In this document: in pieces, positions 18,013 through 27,167 of the stretch
How positions within the stretch are numbered: position 1 is the first letter of the stretch
How the letters are laid out: each line of letters starts with the position of its first letter
DNA from: CAWAVN01 sp963844315
Lineage (GTDB): Bacteria; Planctomycetota; Planctomycetia; Planctomycetales; Planctomycetaceae
DNA: 64,000 nt
Direction of reading: 5' to 3'
Assembly (NCBI GenBank): GCA_963844315.1
Contig: CAWJOC010000020.1
Span: forward strand, 124,001 to 188,000
Notes under the pieces: model-generated
The model's database searches: none
Told to the model about the DNA's origin: nothing
Seen by the model: the letters and a program-made list of their open reading frames with translations, nothing else
Made by a program: the position numbers and the translations under genes

Positions 18013-19356
18013 TTAGGGTCTGATGACTTTGAAAATCTCACTCAGGGAAGGTTGCGCTTCGAATGCTGGTGGACGACACCCACCGTTTTTGAGTCCTTTG
18101 TTTTCTGGTCGCTGGCTCGTTAGACAACATATGGGAAAGCCTGCCATGAAAGGCTCCTTGGGAGTGGCCACTTGCTCGCAGATTTCCTGAAATCTTCGGG
18201 CCACGGGTTCCGCCGAAAAGTTTTCGACGACCAACCGGCGACCTTCCATTCCCAATTCGCTTCGCCGCTGGGGTCGCTCCAGGAGATCCACCACCACCCT
18301 GGCGAACTCGGACGTTTGATCTTCCAATAGCAAGTGCTCGCCGGAGGTGACGGGAAGACCCTCCGCGCCGAGAGACGTGCTGACGACCGCCTTCTGCATG
18401 CTCAGGGCTTCGAAGATTTTGATTCGCGTGCCACCCCCCACCCGAAGCGGCACAACGATGACAGCGGCCTTCTGCAAATAGGGACGGACATCCGGCACCG
18501 TGCCCACAACCTCAACGCCCGGTTCGCACGCGAGATGCTGCACTGCCGCCGAAGGGTGGCGACCAACGATTTGAAACCTGGCCGAGGGCCGAGCATTTCG
18601 AATCAGAGGCCACGTTTGATGAACAAAGTCGGCCACGCCATCCTGGTTGGGCATCCAATCCAAACTCCCGACGAACAGCACGCGGTCGGCCTGTTCGGGT
18701 TCGTCCGTGGGGTGAAAGTATTCGGTGTCGACCGCTGTGTCGATCGCCTCCACATGATTCCAACCATACTTCCGCTCAAAATGCTCCCGATCCCGTTGGC
18801 TGACGGCAATGATGCCATCAAACTCAAAGCCGGTTTTCGCCTCGAACCGCCGCATCCGCCGGCGTTGGAGTTTCATATAAGTCCGTTTGATCGGGTTACT
18901 GGCCATCTCGACGTGCCGGTCGAAAATCTCGGCCTCAACGTTGTGTTGAAACAGCAATCGCCGCGGACCATCGATGCCGCTGACGTTCTTGGCAATGGCC
19001 AGCATGTCGCAAATCAAGAGATCAAAGGCTTCCGCTTGGACAAGTTTCCGGACGCGTGCCTTTAAAGGTTTGTCCGTGTTCCGTGCCACATTGAACGGAG
19101 TCGGCGAAAAAATATTGGCCACGGCTTGCTGATAAATTCCCCAGCCGTATCGGGAGACTAGCCGGGAGGGAACCGCTTCGAGCCGGACCCCTAGTTTTTG
19201 CATAGGGGCCAGGCAGTCCTCTTCCCCTCGATAGGTGTTGCAGAGAAAGGTCACATCGTTCCACTTCGCCAAATGACGAACAACATTCAACGTGCGGATC
19301 TTGGCTCCCGTATCAAAGGGAAAGAGCAGCCGCTTTTGAACGAAAAGAATTTTCAT
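18013..19356 (-). CDS. Glycosyltransferase family 4 / group 1
   Basis: A 447-aa GT-B enzyme starting MKILFVQKRLLFPFDTGAKIR, typical of the Stp1/WcaI-like sub-group. The C-terminal donor-binding domain shows VLFVGSLDWMPN, VVGTVPDVRPYL, PLRVGGGTRIKIFEAL and SLGAEGLPV. The start at 19356 overlaps the upstream gene stop as TCATGA. A longer in-frame extension to 19716 is only antisense read-through of the neighbour. The last ~35 residues look unrelated to the fold. Donor and acceptor are unknown. Confidence 0.88.
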   Translation of the reverse strand: MKILFVQKRLLFPFDTGAKIRTLNVVRHLAKWNDVTFLCNTYRGEEDCLAPMQKLGVRLEAVPSRLVSRYGWGIYQQAVANIFSPTPFNVARNTDKPLKARVRKLVQAEAFDLLICDMLAIAKNVSGIDGPRRLLFQHNVEAEIFDRHVEMASNPIKRTYMKLQRRRMRRFEAKTGFEFDGIIAVSQRDREHFERKYGWNHVEAIDTAVDTEYFHPTDEPEQADRVLFVGSLDWMPNQDGVADFVHQTWPLIRNARPSARFQIVGRHPSAAVQHLACEPGVEVVGTVPDVRPYLQKAAVIVVPLRVGGGTRIKIFEALSMQKAVVSTSLGAEGLPVTSGEHLLLEDQTSEFARVVVDLLERPQRRSELGMEGRRLVVENFSAEPVARRFQEICEQVATPKEPFMAGFPICCLTSQRPENKGLKNGGCRPPAFEAQPSLSEIFKVIRP

Positions 19357-20581
19357 GAAACATGGACCTCCAGCTGCGCTATCGAAAGATGCGTGTTGTC
19401 TGCTGCGGATTTCTTGGAGTTCAAAACGTCTTGGAAGACGGCTTTCAAAGCCGTTGCGGAATCGTCCCAATCTCCGAAGTGTTGACCACGAGGCATCGGC
19501 CTCTTGGCATTCGCCAGAACGTCGGCGATCGCTTCCGCGAGAGCCAGAGAATCGCCTGCGGGAACCAGACGGTGCGGTTCGCCTGACACGATCTCTGGGA
19601 TTCCACCCACGCGACTGGCCACGATGGGCACGCCGCAGGCCTGCGCTTCTAAGAGGACGTTTGGCACTCCTTCGGATCGGCTGGGCAGAACCACGACATC
19701 GGCCGCCCGATACCACACAGGCAACTCGGAATGCGACCGCTGACCTTCAAAACGCACAACGTCGTTTAGGCCAAAGCGAGAAACGCGGTCGGCAATACGC
19801 TCTCGAAGCGGTCCATCGCCAATAAGGTGACAACAGAATGGCTCTCCATTTGAGACCAGTTCGCGGCAGGCATCAATCAACACCTCCACTTGTTTGACCG
19901 GCACCAGATTTCCCACAAACAGCAAGCGGCGAGGTTGGGGATCCAGTTTCAAACGCTGCCGGGCTTGGGATTGGCTGCCGGGCGTAAACAAGGTCCGGTC
20001 AACACCGTTGTAAATCACGTCAACGTTTTGGCGACTCGCACCCAACTCTATCGCTGTCTGAGCAAGTTGACGGCTCACGGAAATGATGCGATCCGCCTGC
20101 TCTAGTGTTTCGACTGTGCCCTGACGCCGCCCTGGATATTGCGACAGCATATGCAAGTCGGACCCCATCACTTTCACCACGACAGGCAAGCCCAATTCGT
20201 GGCCAAGCCGGACTGCTGTCCATCCATCGGGATATGCCCAGGGGGCATAAATCAAATCGGGTTGAAATTCCCGTATAGACTGGGTGAATGTCCGCCGCAC
20301 ACTCCAGCGGTAGCACTGCCCATGCCACCGGCGAAGCATGGCCGGCGGATAAAGATACCGGGGATGCCGGACCGATACGAACCCCTGCTGCGTTCGCCGG
20401 ATGGTCGGCATCAATCGCTGCCGTCGGTAGCGACCGGGGAACCATTCTTTCGTCCAGGCCACCGGCGCGATCACTTCGACGTCTGCCTGACGGGACAGCG
20501 CGGCAATCTGCTGCCGGTTGTGGCGCAGCTATGCGGTGAATCGGGCGTTGGATAAAGGCTCGTTAAGGCAAGGATACGCAT
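19353..20581 (-). CDS. Glycosyltransferase family 4 / group 1, one frame break near the start
   Basis: The main part (from about 20530) contains YAPWAYPDG, KVMGSDLHML, VIYNGVDRTLF, RLLFVGNLVPVKQVE, LIGDGPLR, SRSEGVPNVLLEAQACG and VASRVGGIPEIV, which identify a GT4 enzyme. The first 17 residues, MRILALTSLYPTPDSPH, lie in another frame starting at 20581. One missing base near 20528 joins them to LRHNRQQIAALSRQADVEVIAPV, the usual N-terminal fold of this group, giving about 409 aa. The stop overlaps the start of the next gene by 4 bases. It probably adds one EPS sugar in the cytoplasm. Confidence 0.85.
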
Positions 20582-20598
20582 TTGTAGGTGCTTGAATC

Positions 20599-22056
20599 TC
20601 AAGGAAGGCGTGACGTGGCCACGGAATGCGAAGCATGGGATTTAACGGGAACACAATCCCCGCAGTGGTTGACGACCACCTGCAACTTTCCCGACCGCGT
20701 GAGGGGGATGTCCTCCACAATGGTGATATGCAATGTGGCGGCATCACCAATCTGGTGCTGAATCAACCGCATTAAGCGTTGGGCCTGGTCGGTGTTCCAA
20801 TCCGCCGTCACAACGAGTTTCAGTTCGATTGCTTCCGGGCGAGCTTGCACCGCTTGGAAGCGGCGCACGCCCGGAAAATCCTTGATCAGATGCGGAAAGA
20901 ACTCGCCGGGAATGTGCCGGCCATCCGGAGTCTGCAAGACATCCAATCGGCGACCCGTCACTTGACGCAAAATCGGCAATCCTCGTCCGCAAGAACATCG
21001 CCCCAAACCCGCGACGGCCTGATCGCCGTTGGCATAGCGAATAAAGGGCATGCCATAGTTGTAGAGATCCGTAACCACGATGTTCCCCACGTCACCTTCC
21101 GGTGTGGGCAGGCCGTCATCATCCAGGATTTCCACCAGCAAGTGCTCGCTGGAGAGGTGCAGTCCTGCGTGTCGATCGCACTCAGCGCCGATCAACATGA
21201 ACTCGCGCGAACCGTAGGTCTCAAACACGGGAGCCTGAAAAGTTTCCTCGATGAGTTCCCTCTGAAAATCGTGCAGCTTTTCGGCTCCCACGATGATGGA
21301 TTTGGGGGAAAAGGCGCTGAGCTTTTGCTCCTGAATCATTTGAGCGAACAGATAGAGCGGGCCGGTATAGGCCACGACGACCTCTGGCCTGACCCGGTTC
21401 CAGGCGGCAAGGAACTCGGAGAGATGCTTTTCACTCAGATCGAAGGTGTTGAGAATCCGCCGCCGATAGAGAACGCGATCATAAATCTGTCCTTTGAGAC
21501 GCTGCCTGAGCGGCACCTCGCCCAGGGGCACGCCCCAGAGGTGAAGTTGTTTTGTCCCGGGCGTTGCCTGGGCCCAGTTATACCCGCGTTGAGAGGCCGC
21601 CACGCGCCGGTCGTGGCTATCCCAATTCAAGTCAAAGGAAAGCGGGACGCCGCTGGAACCTCCCGTGGACTTGGTCATGAATTTTTCACCCGGCCGGTTG
21701 GACTTCATTTTCCCCCGGTTGGCCCGGATTGTCTCGCGGTGGATCACGGGCCACGCCTTGAAATCCTTGAGAGACGTTAATTGCCGCGCACAGAAACCTC
21801 TCTCCTGCCAGTCTTGGCCGTAGTAGGGGCAATGCCATTCGGCATGTTGCAAAAGGTTTTGAAGGGCGATGGTTTGACGTTCGATCTGTCGAACTTCAGA
21901 CTCCCATTGGCTTGCTTCCAATTCTTCCAAATATCGAAACGTGGAACGCCGCTTGATGCGGTTTTCGAACGTACGGATAAGACCGCCACGAAGCCGCGTG
22001 GTCCATGGCGACGCGCAGCGTCTCGGTTTTGCTTGCGTATGATTGATTTCAGACAT
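20599..22056 (-). CDS. CapK-like AMP-dependent ligase (phenylacetate-CoA ligase superfamily)
   Basis: A 485-aa ANL-superfamily adenylating enzyme. KSTGGSSGVPLSF is the phosphate-binding loop, FETYGSREFMLIGAECD the A5-type motif, and VVTDLYNYGMPFIRYANGD the A7/A8 region. A metal-binding-like CSCGRG follows. Homologues in capsule and EPS loci (CapK) lie beside asparagine-synthase-like genes, as here, where the two overlap by 8 bases. The acid it activates is unknown; an acyl or amino acid for glycan decoration would fit. It is cytoplasmic with no signal peptide. Confidence 0.85.
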   Translation of the reverse strand: MSEINHTQAKPRRCASPWTTRLRGGLIRTFENRIKRRSTFRYLEELEASQWESEVRQIERQTIALQNLLQHAEWHCPYYGQDWQERGFCARQLTSLKDFKAWPVIHRETIRANRGKMKSNRPGEKFMTKSTGGSSGVPLSFDLNWDSHDRRVAASQRGYNWAQATPGTKQLHLWGVPLGEVPLRQRLKGQIYDRVLYRRRILNTFDLSEKHLSEFLAAWNRVRPEVVVAYTGPLYLFAQMIQEQKLSAFSPKSIIVGAEKLHDFQRELIEETFQAPVFETYGSREFMLIGAECDRHAGLHLSSEHLLVEILDDDGLPTPEGDVGNIVVTDLYNYGMPFIRYANGDQAVAGLGRCSCGRGLPILRQVTGRRLDVLQTPDGRHIPGEFFPHLIKDFPGVRRFQAVQARPEAIELKLVVTADWNTDQAQRLMRLIQHQIGDAATLHITIVEDIPLTRSGKLQVVVNHCGDCVPVKSHASHSVATSRLP

Positions 22057-23908
22057 GCTGGACAGCTTTCATTGGCTTTGGGGGCAGGGCTTTCAGGACC
22101 AGGTCGGCCCAACGTTCCAAATTGACCAGCACCCAAAGAATCTCGGCGCCTTGGGCGTTCGGTTTCGCGTGAAATCGCTCAACGACGTCGCCTACGACTT
22201 TGGATCCCAATAGCTCCGAACAAAACGAGTGCGGATCCCCGGTGGCCTGGACGTATTCCCCCAAGGCGTTCTTGTCGGAAAGCCAGGCCACCAAAGGTGC
22301 CGGGCAACCGCTCTTCGGGCGATTCAGACAAACGTCCGGGACGTTGCCCTGTGCCGCCTTGTAGAGCAAGTATTTCGCTTGCCAATCCTTGGTTCGAAGA
22401 GAGAGGGGGATGGACGCCACGCGGTCGGGGAATAAGCCATCCAGATAAGGATTCCATTGGGACATGCCACACCGGCGGGCCATGGCTTGTTCGGCGGCCA
22501 ACTCGGCGGACATGTTGGCCATCAGTCCCAACTCGTAGATCGCCTCCAATTTTGCCTTTGGTCCGACGCGGTCCAAAATCCCCGTATGATAAGGGAAGCT
22601 GCCAGCAGACCAGGGGCCGAGGGAGTTGGCCGTTACGGAAAGCCAACTGAACGGCACGTACGCCTTGGCCAGCACACAGACCATGCGCCAATCAGGTTCG
22701 CCCACAAGTCGAAACAGATCCCGCCGCGAGCGATTGAGATGCCCCGCCAGGCTCCAGACCATGCGAGGAATGGAAAAGCGATCCGCGAGTTGCCTGGCCC
22801 TTAGGACCTTTTGCATGGTCACGTACCAAGACCCGCCGAGTAGAGTGTCTGCTCCCTCACCGGCGACGATCGTGCCCATGCCCTGGTCGGCCAAATGTTG
22901 GTACGACTGCCGGCGGGCCAAGAAATTCGGATGCTCCACCGGCAGCGATGTCTCTTGAATGATTCGGTCTAGCAACTCGGGAGTTTGTTCTGGCCGGATT
23001 TGCAGCGGCGTCCAGCGGTCGGCCAGATGGCGAATCTTCCCCACGGACGCCCGAGCGAACGCAATGTCGGCGGTTTTCCGATCGAATCCAAAGGTGATCG
23101 AATGCAGTTGCTCGCATTGAGGCTCGTTCAAGTTGGCGGCCAGGAAGGCGCTGTCGAGTCCGCCGCTGTAAAGCAGCCCAACCTGGGACGAGTTGCAACG
23201 TTTGTGAAAGGCCCAGCCATCTTCAAGTTCCTCGGCTATCGCTTGCCGGATTTGTGCGACGGCCACGTGTTCGTTCTCAGATTCCCAGGCGTCCTGAGAC
23301 GGTCTGGGTTCTGAAGCACAGTATCGCGTCTCCGCGATTCGAATCGGCTGCTCTTCGTAATAAACCTTGATGGCCGTGCCGGGAAGGATGCGATGGACGC
23401 CTTCCACCAAATGCTGACGATCAGCGACATGCCTCAGAGTGAGGAACTGCAATGCGGCCTGACGGTTGATTCTGAGGGGCGTCGGATCGTGCTGCTGCAG
23501 TTCGCGAAGTTCGGTGGAAATGACCAGACCTTCGCCGTCCGGCAAAAATCGATACAAGATGGGCACAGTGGCAAAACGATCCGTCGCCATGACAAGTTTT
23601 CGTGCCTTTGGATCGTGGATCATCATGGCCCAACTGCCGCGAATTTCCGCGAGGGCCGGTGCGCCTTTTCGCGCCCATTCGCGGGCCAAGAGCGCGCCAA
23701 ATTGATGCGGCCTGGCACTATAACCGGCGTCCAGAATTCGCGGTCTGCCAATCCAGCCGAAGAACAAACCTCCTTCGTGATGCCAGCTCGAGGCGGCTTG
23801 AATGCAGATCGACCATTCCGAATTCCCATCGATCGAACAACCCAGGCTCGTGCCAAAATGGGGTTTCCGCGACGTTCTCGATGAGTTTGAAAGAGGTTCA
23901 GACGGCAT
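22049..23908 (-). CDS. Asparagine-synthase-like protein of EPS loci, lacking the N-terminal glutaminase Cys
   Basis: A 619-aa protein similar to AsnB. The ATP-pyrophosphatase loop is YSGGLDSAFLA, followed by AGEGADTLLGGSWY and a C-terminal synthetase helix region. The N-terminal half resembles a class II amidotransferase, but the invariant catalytic Cys2 (M-C-G) is absent. The start MPSEPLSNSSR comes from an ATG at 23908 with GGAGGT 5 bases upstream. Ammonia from glutamine therefore probably is not made here. The enzyme may use the activated carboxylate for another amide or ligase reaction on the glycan. The gene overlaps the upstream GT by 11 bases and the CapK-like gene by 8. Confidence 0.85.
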   Translation of the reverse strand: MPSEPLSNSSRTSRKPHFGTSLGCSIDGNSEWSICIQAASSWHHEGGLFFGWIGRPRILDAGYSARPHQFGALLAREWARKGAPALAEIRGSWAMMIHDPKARKLVMATDRFATVPILYRFLPDGEGLVISTELRELQQHDPTPLRINRQAALQFLTLRHVADRQHLVEGVHRILPGTAIKVYYEEQPIRIAETRYCASEPRPSQDAWESENEHVAVAQIRQAIAEELEDGWAFHKRCNSSQVGLLYSGGLDSAFLAANLNEPQCEQLHSITFGFDRKTADIAFARASVGKIRHLADRWTPLQIRPEQTPELLDRIIQETSLPVEHPNFLARRQSYQHLADQGMGTIVAGEGADTLLGGSWYVTMQKVLRARQLADRFSIPRMVWSLAGHLNRSRRDLFRLVGEPDWRMVCVLAKAYVPFSWLSVTANSLGPWSAGSFPYHTGILDRVGPKAKLEAIYELGLMANMSAELAAEQAMARRCGMSQWNPYLDGLFPDRVASIPLSLRTKDWQAKYLLYKAAQGNVPDVCLNRPKSGCPAPLVAWLSDKNALGEYVQATGDPHSFCSELLGSKVVGDVVERFHAKPNAQGAEILWVLVNLERWADLVLKALPPKPMKAVQHV

Positions 23909-24992
23909 GGTAAACCTCCTCATAGCGAGCGGCGGTTTGAGAGACGCTGAATTCCCGTTCGAGCTTTCTTCGTCCGGCCTGTCCCATCTCCTGGGCGGCG
24001 GGTTTGTTTTGGGCGACGCGCTTGAGGGCATGAGCCAACTCCAAGGGAGCACCGGCTGGGACAAGCCAGCCGGTGACTCCGTTTTCCACCGCCGCGGGCA
24101 CGCCACCCACATGGGAGGCCACGATGGGTAGCCCCGCGGCCATGGCTTCAAGAACAGTCATCGGCAGCCCTTCGGTTCGGGAAGACAGCGCGAACACATC
24201 CAGGCCGCTTAAGAGGTGTGGAATATCATGGCGTTCCCCTAGGAAGCGGATCGACCGGGTCGTGCCCCCAGTGGCCGCCAGTTGTTCCAACGGTTCCCGC
24301 AAGGGACCATCCCCAATGATCACCAGGCGTGCCTCCGGTCGCTCTTGATAGAGTTGCTGAAAGGCTTTCAGCAAGGTTCGGTGGTCTTTCTCCTCCGCCA
24401 ATCGGGCCACGATTCCGATCACAAAATTGTGGGGCTGACAGCCGAGCATTCGCCGAATGTGCTCCCGATGCGAGCAGCTTGAAAAGGCTTCGGCCGTGAT
24501 GCCATTGGGAATCACCGAGACCGGAAAGCGCGTGGACTGACACCACTGGCGAAGGCTGTGTTGGATCTCATGGGAAACCGCCACCATGCGAGTGCGGCGG
24601 GCCAGCCAACGGCAAACGCGACCGCCGGGGTTGGTGGGCGGAACGGCGCGGCCATGCTTGGTGGCAATGATGCGCGGAGCGAACTTCGCGGAACGCAATA
24701 AACCCGCATGCGTCAAAGCCAGGAGGTTATGGCAGTGCAAGACATTCGGTTTGAGATCGGCAATTTGACCTTGCATCCGCCACAAGCGGTTCGCGAGATT
24801 ACCCTTTGTGCCCACGACGCGGATGGGAACTCCCGCCTCGCGCAATTGATTGCCGAAGTGGCCTTGCCGTTCCAGGCAAAGGACGCTGGAGGTTCCCTGG
24901 GTTCTGTGCTGAACGAGTTCAAACACCAATCGCTCCATTCCGCCAATTTCGAGTGAGCGGATCACATGCATCACGTGCAGTGGGGAAGACAT
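23898..24992 (-). CDS. Glycosyltransferase family 4 / group 1
   Basis: A 364-aa GT4 enzyme beginning MSSPLHVMHVIRSLEIGGMER (key residues of the common H-V-x-x-x-L-x-x-GG-x-E start). Diagnostic motifs are VLHCHNLLAL, ATKHGRAV, VIPNGIT, GIVARLAEEKDH, IIGDGPLR, LSSRTEGLPMTVLEAMAAGLP and HVGGVPAAV. An AGGAGGG element lies 8 bases before the start at 24992, whose A is shared with the TGA stop of the upstream hydrolase gene (TGATG). In the EPS operon it adds a sugar in the cytoplasm. The in-frame upstream extension to 25187 is antisense noise. Confidence 0.9.
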   Translation of the reverse strand: MSSPLHVMHVIRSLEIGGMERLVFELVQHRTQGTSSVLCLERQGHFGNQLREAGVPIRVVGTKGNLANRLWRMQGQIADLKPNVLHCHNLLALTHAGLLRSAKFAPRIIATKHGRAVPPTNPGGRVCRWLARRTRMVAVSHEIQHSLRQWCQSTRFPVSVIPNGITAEAFSSCSHREHIRRMLGCQPHNFVIGIVARLAEEKDHRTLLKAFQQLYQERPEARLVIIGDGPLREPLEQLAATGGTTRSIRFLGERHDIPHLLSGLDVFALSSRTEGLPMTVLEAMAAGLPIVASHVGGVPAAVENGVTGWLVPAGAPLELAHALKRVAQNKPAAQEMGQAGRRKLEREFSVSQTAARYEEVYHAV

Positions 24993-26020
24993 CAAATTGC
25001 CCTCCTGACGCAAACCGCTTCGAGTGGCCGATGGTCGGAACCGACATCTGAAAGAACCCGGGCCTCGAGCACTTTCCAAGAATCGCTTAACAGAATGTGG
25101 TCGATCCGCACGCCATGCCAGCGGGTGAACTTTGTGAAACCAAAACCGCATCCGGCCTTTGAATAAGCATTTGTCTCTTGCGACCAAAACCGCTGATAAA
25201 TTTGGCTTTCGACCGGCATATTAAAATCGCCCGTCACCAGGCATGGACCGAATTCGGCGGCGATCCACTGACTGACCCAATCCGATTCCCGAGAACGCAA
25301 TTCGGTGTTGGTTTTTAAAGGAGCAATTCCCTTTTGTCCGGAATACAAGATGGCCTCCAATCCTTCGCGGGGCGTCGTGAGGTGCAGCGTCACGCAGTGA
25401 AAGGCACCGTGCGGCCACTCGACCCGGCAACCCAATGCCGCCGTGCCCCATCCCTCAAATGGTTTTCGGTCCAGTCGCTTGGGATCGCTGAGCGGATAAC
25501 GGCTGGCGATACACAAGCGGCCGTCTTGCTGAATGTGCCAGCCCTCACGAAGTTTCTCAGGCACATCGGCAAAGCTATCGGGAGGACACTCTTGCAGAGT
25601 CAGCAGATCCGCCTCGGTTCCCACTTCGAAGAGCTGATGGAGATGCGATCGATTGCCACGAAGATTGCAAGTGACCACGCGAATCGCCGGTGCATTCTCA
25701 GCGGGAGCCGGGTGACTGGGAACAGAAATTTTCAACCCCATGACAGGGCCAATGAGCAAGCCCGCGAAAACCGCATCGCTCCATAACCATCGTCTGCGAA
25801 ATCGCAGCGCCAATGAGATCAGCAACAAGAGCGGAAGCCCCAACACCCAGCGCGGCGAAAACAACAGAATTGTGCCCAACCAGGTTCGGTCCCCGTCCCC
25901 GTGAATTCCCCACAGAGCCAGCGCCTGAATCACGGCATAGAGGCCGTGTCCCACCGCAACCCAGCGGCGATATGCCGGGAGGCTGCGAGTTGAGAGTTTG
26001 TGAGAGGAATGCTTACTCAT
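24992..26020 (-). CDS. Membrane-anchored endonuclease/exonuclease/phosphatase (EEP) family protein
   Basis: A 342-aa protein with three hydrophobic N-terminal segments (about residues 20-100) followed by an EEP catalytic domain. Motifs include VVTCNLRGN, LLTLQECPP, TLHLTTPREG, LVTGDFNMP, IDHILLS and GSDHRPLEA, with all metal-binding and catalytic His/Asp/Asn positions present. The catalytic domain would face the periplasm or exterior. Related EEP proteins cut DNA, sphingomyelin or phosphodiesters. Its tight coupling to glycosyltransferases suggests phosphodiester or lipid-phosphate hydrolysis in the EPS pathway, but this is inference. Confidence 0.85.
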   Translation of the reverse strand: MSKHSSHKLSTRSLPAYRRWVAVGHGLYAVIQALALWGIHGDGDRTWLGTILLFSPRWVLGLPLLLLISLALRFRRRWLWSDAVFAGLLIGPVMGLKISVPSHPAPAENAPAIRVVTCNLRGNRSHLHQLFEVGTEADLLTLQECPPDSFADVPEKLREGWHIQQDGRLCIASRYPLSDPKRLDRKPFEGWGTAALGCRVEWPHGAFHCVTLHLTTPREGLEAILYSGQKGIAPLKTNTELRSRESDWVSQWIAAEFGPCLVTGDFNMPVESQIYQRFWSQETNAYSKAGCGFGFTKFTRWHGVRIDHILLSDSWKVLEARVLSDVGSDHRPLEAVCVRRAI

Positions 26021-26086
26021 CCGTGATGGCCCAAAGGGAAGATAGAGAGGGACTGATTTCTGGCAGGCAAGGGAATCCGAGTTTTC

Positions 26087-27157
26087 TCACCCGGCTTCCG
26101 CGCGGGATGGGGGGAAGATTTTTGAATGTCCTTGAGGCCGAGTGGTGACGGACAACAAGCCGCTTTTGAACAGCACCCACCAGCCCCGGAGATTGATCGG
26201 TTGACGTTTGAGGTAAGCCACCGCCGGGTGAAGAGCCTGACGAGGACGCCGGGCGGCGAGATGCACCCCAGCCAGTCGGCGGAAGACATGGGCTTCCCAC
26301 TGTTTCACACCTTGCTCGCCTAAGAGATTTCGATAAGCATCGACCACCCGGAGCATCTGGGCACAGTCGGTTTCAATGTTGGAGCGGGAGAGCGAATTCG
26401 GTTCCAAAACGGCCGTTGCCAGCGGCTCCGACAGGTAAAACACCGGGGCCGCCTGGACTAGTGCAATCCAAAAATGCCGGTCCTCCGCAGGTTCTAAACC
26501 GGAAACGAAACGGGCTTCCTGCAGAAGTCGCCTGGGAACAACGACCGTTCCCGTCCACACCTTGCAGCCAAATTCAAACGCCTGCTGACCTCGGAGATGA
26601 AGCACCTCATCACATCGAAGTGAAGTTTTTTCTCGAGCGATTTTGCGCTCCTGCCGTGGTTCCTGTTCAAAGTAACGGCTGCAAGTTAGTCCGAGTGCCG
26701 AGTGTTTCCGATAGAGTTCCACATGGTGTTTGAGCTTATCGGGTTCCCAGAAATCATCGGCATCGAGAAAGGCCAGCAAATTGCCATTGGCCGCATCAAT
26801 CCCTGTGTTCCGCGCCCGGGCAGCTCCGCCGTTGGGTTGGCGGATCAGCCGGATGTGGCCATCGTATGGCTTTAGGACGGAAGAAAGGTCTTCAGGGCTG
26901 CCATCATCAATGACGAGAATCTCAAAAGCCGGTTCGCTCTGATTGAGCACGCTTTCGACGGCCCGGACGATTGTCCCGGCGGCTCGGTACGCGGGAATGA
27001 TCACGCTCACACGCCCGTCGGACGAGCCGTTCGTTCGGCGCGGCCCCTTGGTGATGTGTTGTGGTGTTTCAGGATTCAAAAGGATCTCTCCTGCATTTCG
27101 GACAGGCTCAAAGTCGTGAAACCATGCAAGCGGGGTTCTGGAATAGGAACAGGTCAT
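26087..27157 (-). CDS. Family 2 glycosyltransferase
   Basis: A 356-aa soluble GT2 with the standard GT-A features: VSVIIPAYRAAGTI, FEILVIDDGSPED, GAARARNTGIDAANG, LLAFLDADDFWEPDKL (DxD) and EDRHFWIAL. The first ~45 residues (before VSVIIP) are a non-conserved leader. The ATG at 27157 has only a weak AAGAG upstream, so the true start could be further in. It follows the ligase gene by 10 bases. The enzyme adds one sugar to the EPS repeat. Confidence 0.88.
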   Translation of the reverse strand: MTCSYSRTPLAWFHDFEPVRNAGEILLNPETPQHITKGPRRTNGSSDGRVSVIIPAYRAAGTIVRAVESVLNQSEPAFEILVIDDGSPEDLSSVLKPYDGHIRLIRQPNGGAARARNTGIDAANGNLLAFLDADDFWEPDKLKHHVELYRKHSALGLTCSRYFEQEPRQERKIAREKTSLRCDEVLHLRGQQAFEFGCKVWTGTVVVPRRLLQEARFVSGLEPAEDRHFWIALVQAAPVFYLSEPLATAVLEPNSLSRSNIETDCAQMLRVVDAYRNLLGEQGVKQWEAHVFRRLAGVHLAARRPRQALHPAVAYLKRQPINLRGWWVLFKSGLLSVTTRPQGHSKIFPPSRAEAG

Positions 27158-27167
27158 ACGGCGACTC

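Noticed and set aside
20779..21780. 333-codon plus-strand frame
   Set aside because: Fully antisense to the CapK-like gene, which has complete adenylation motifs.
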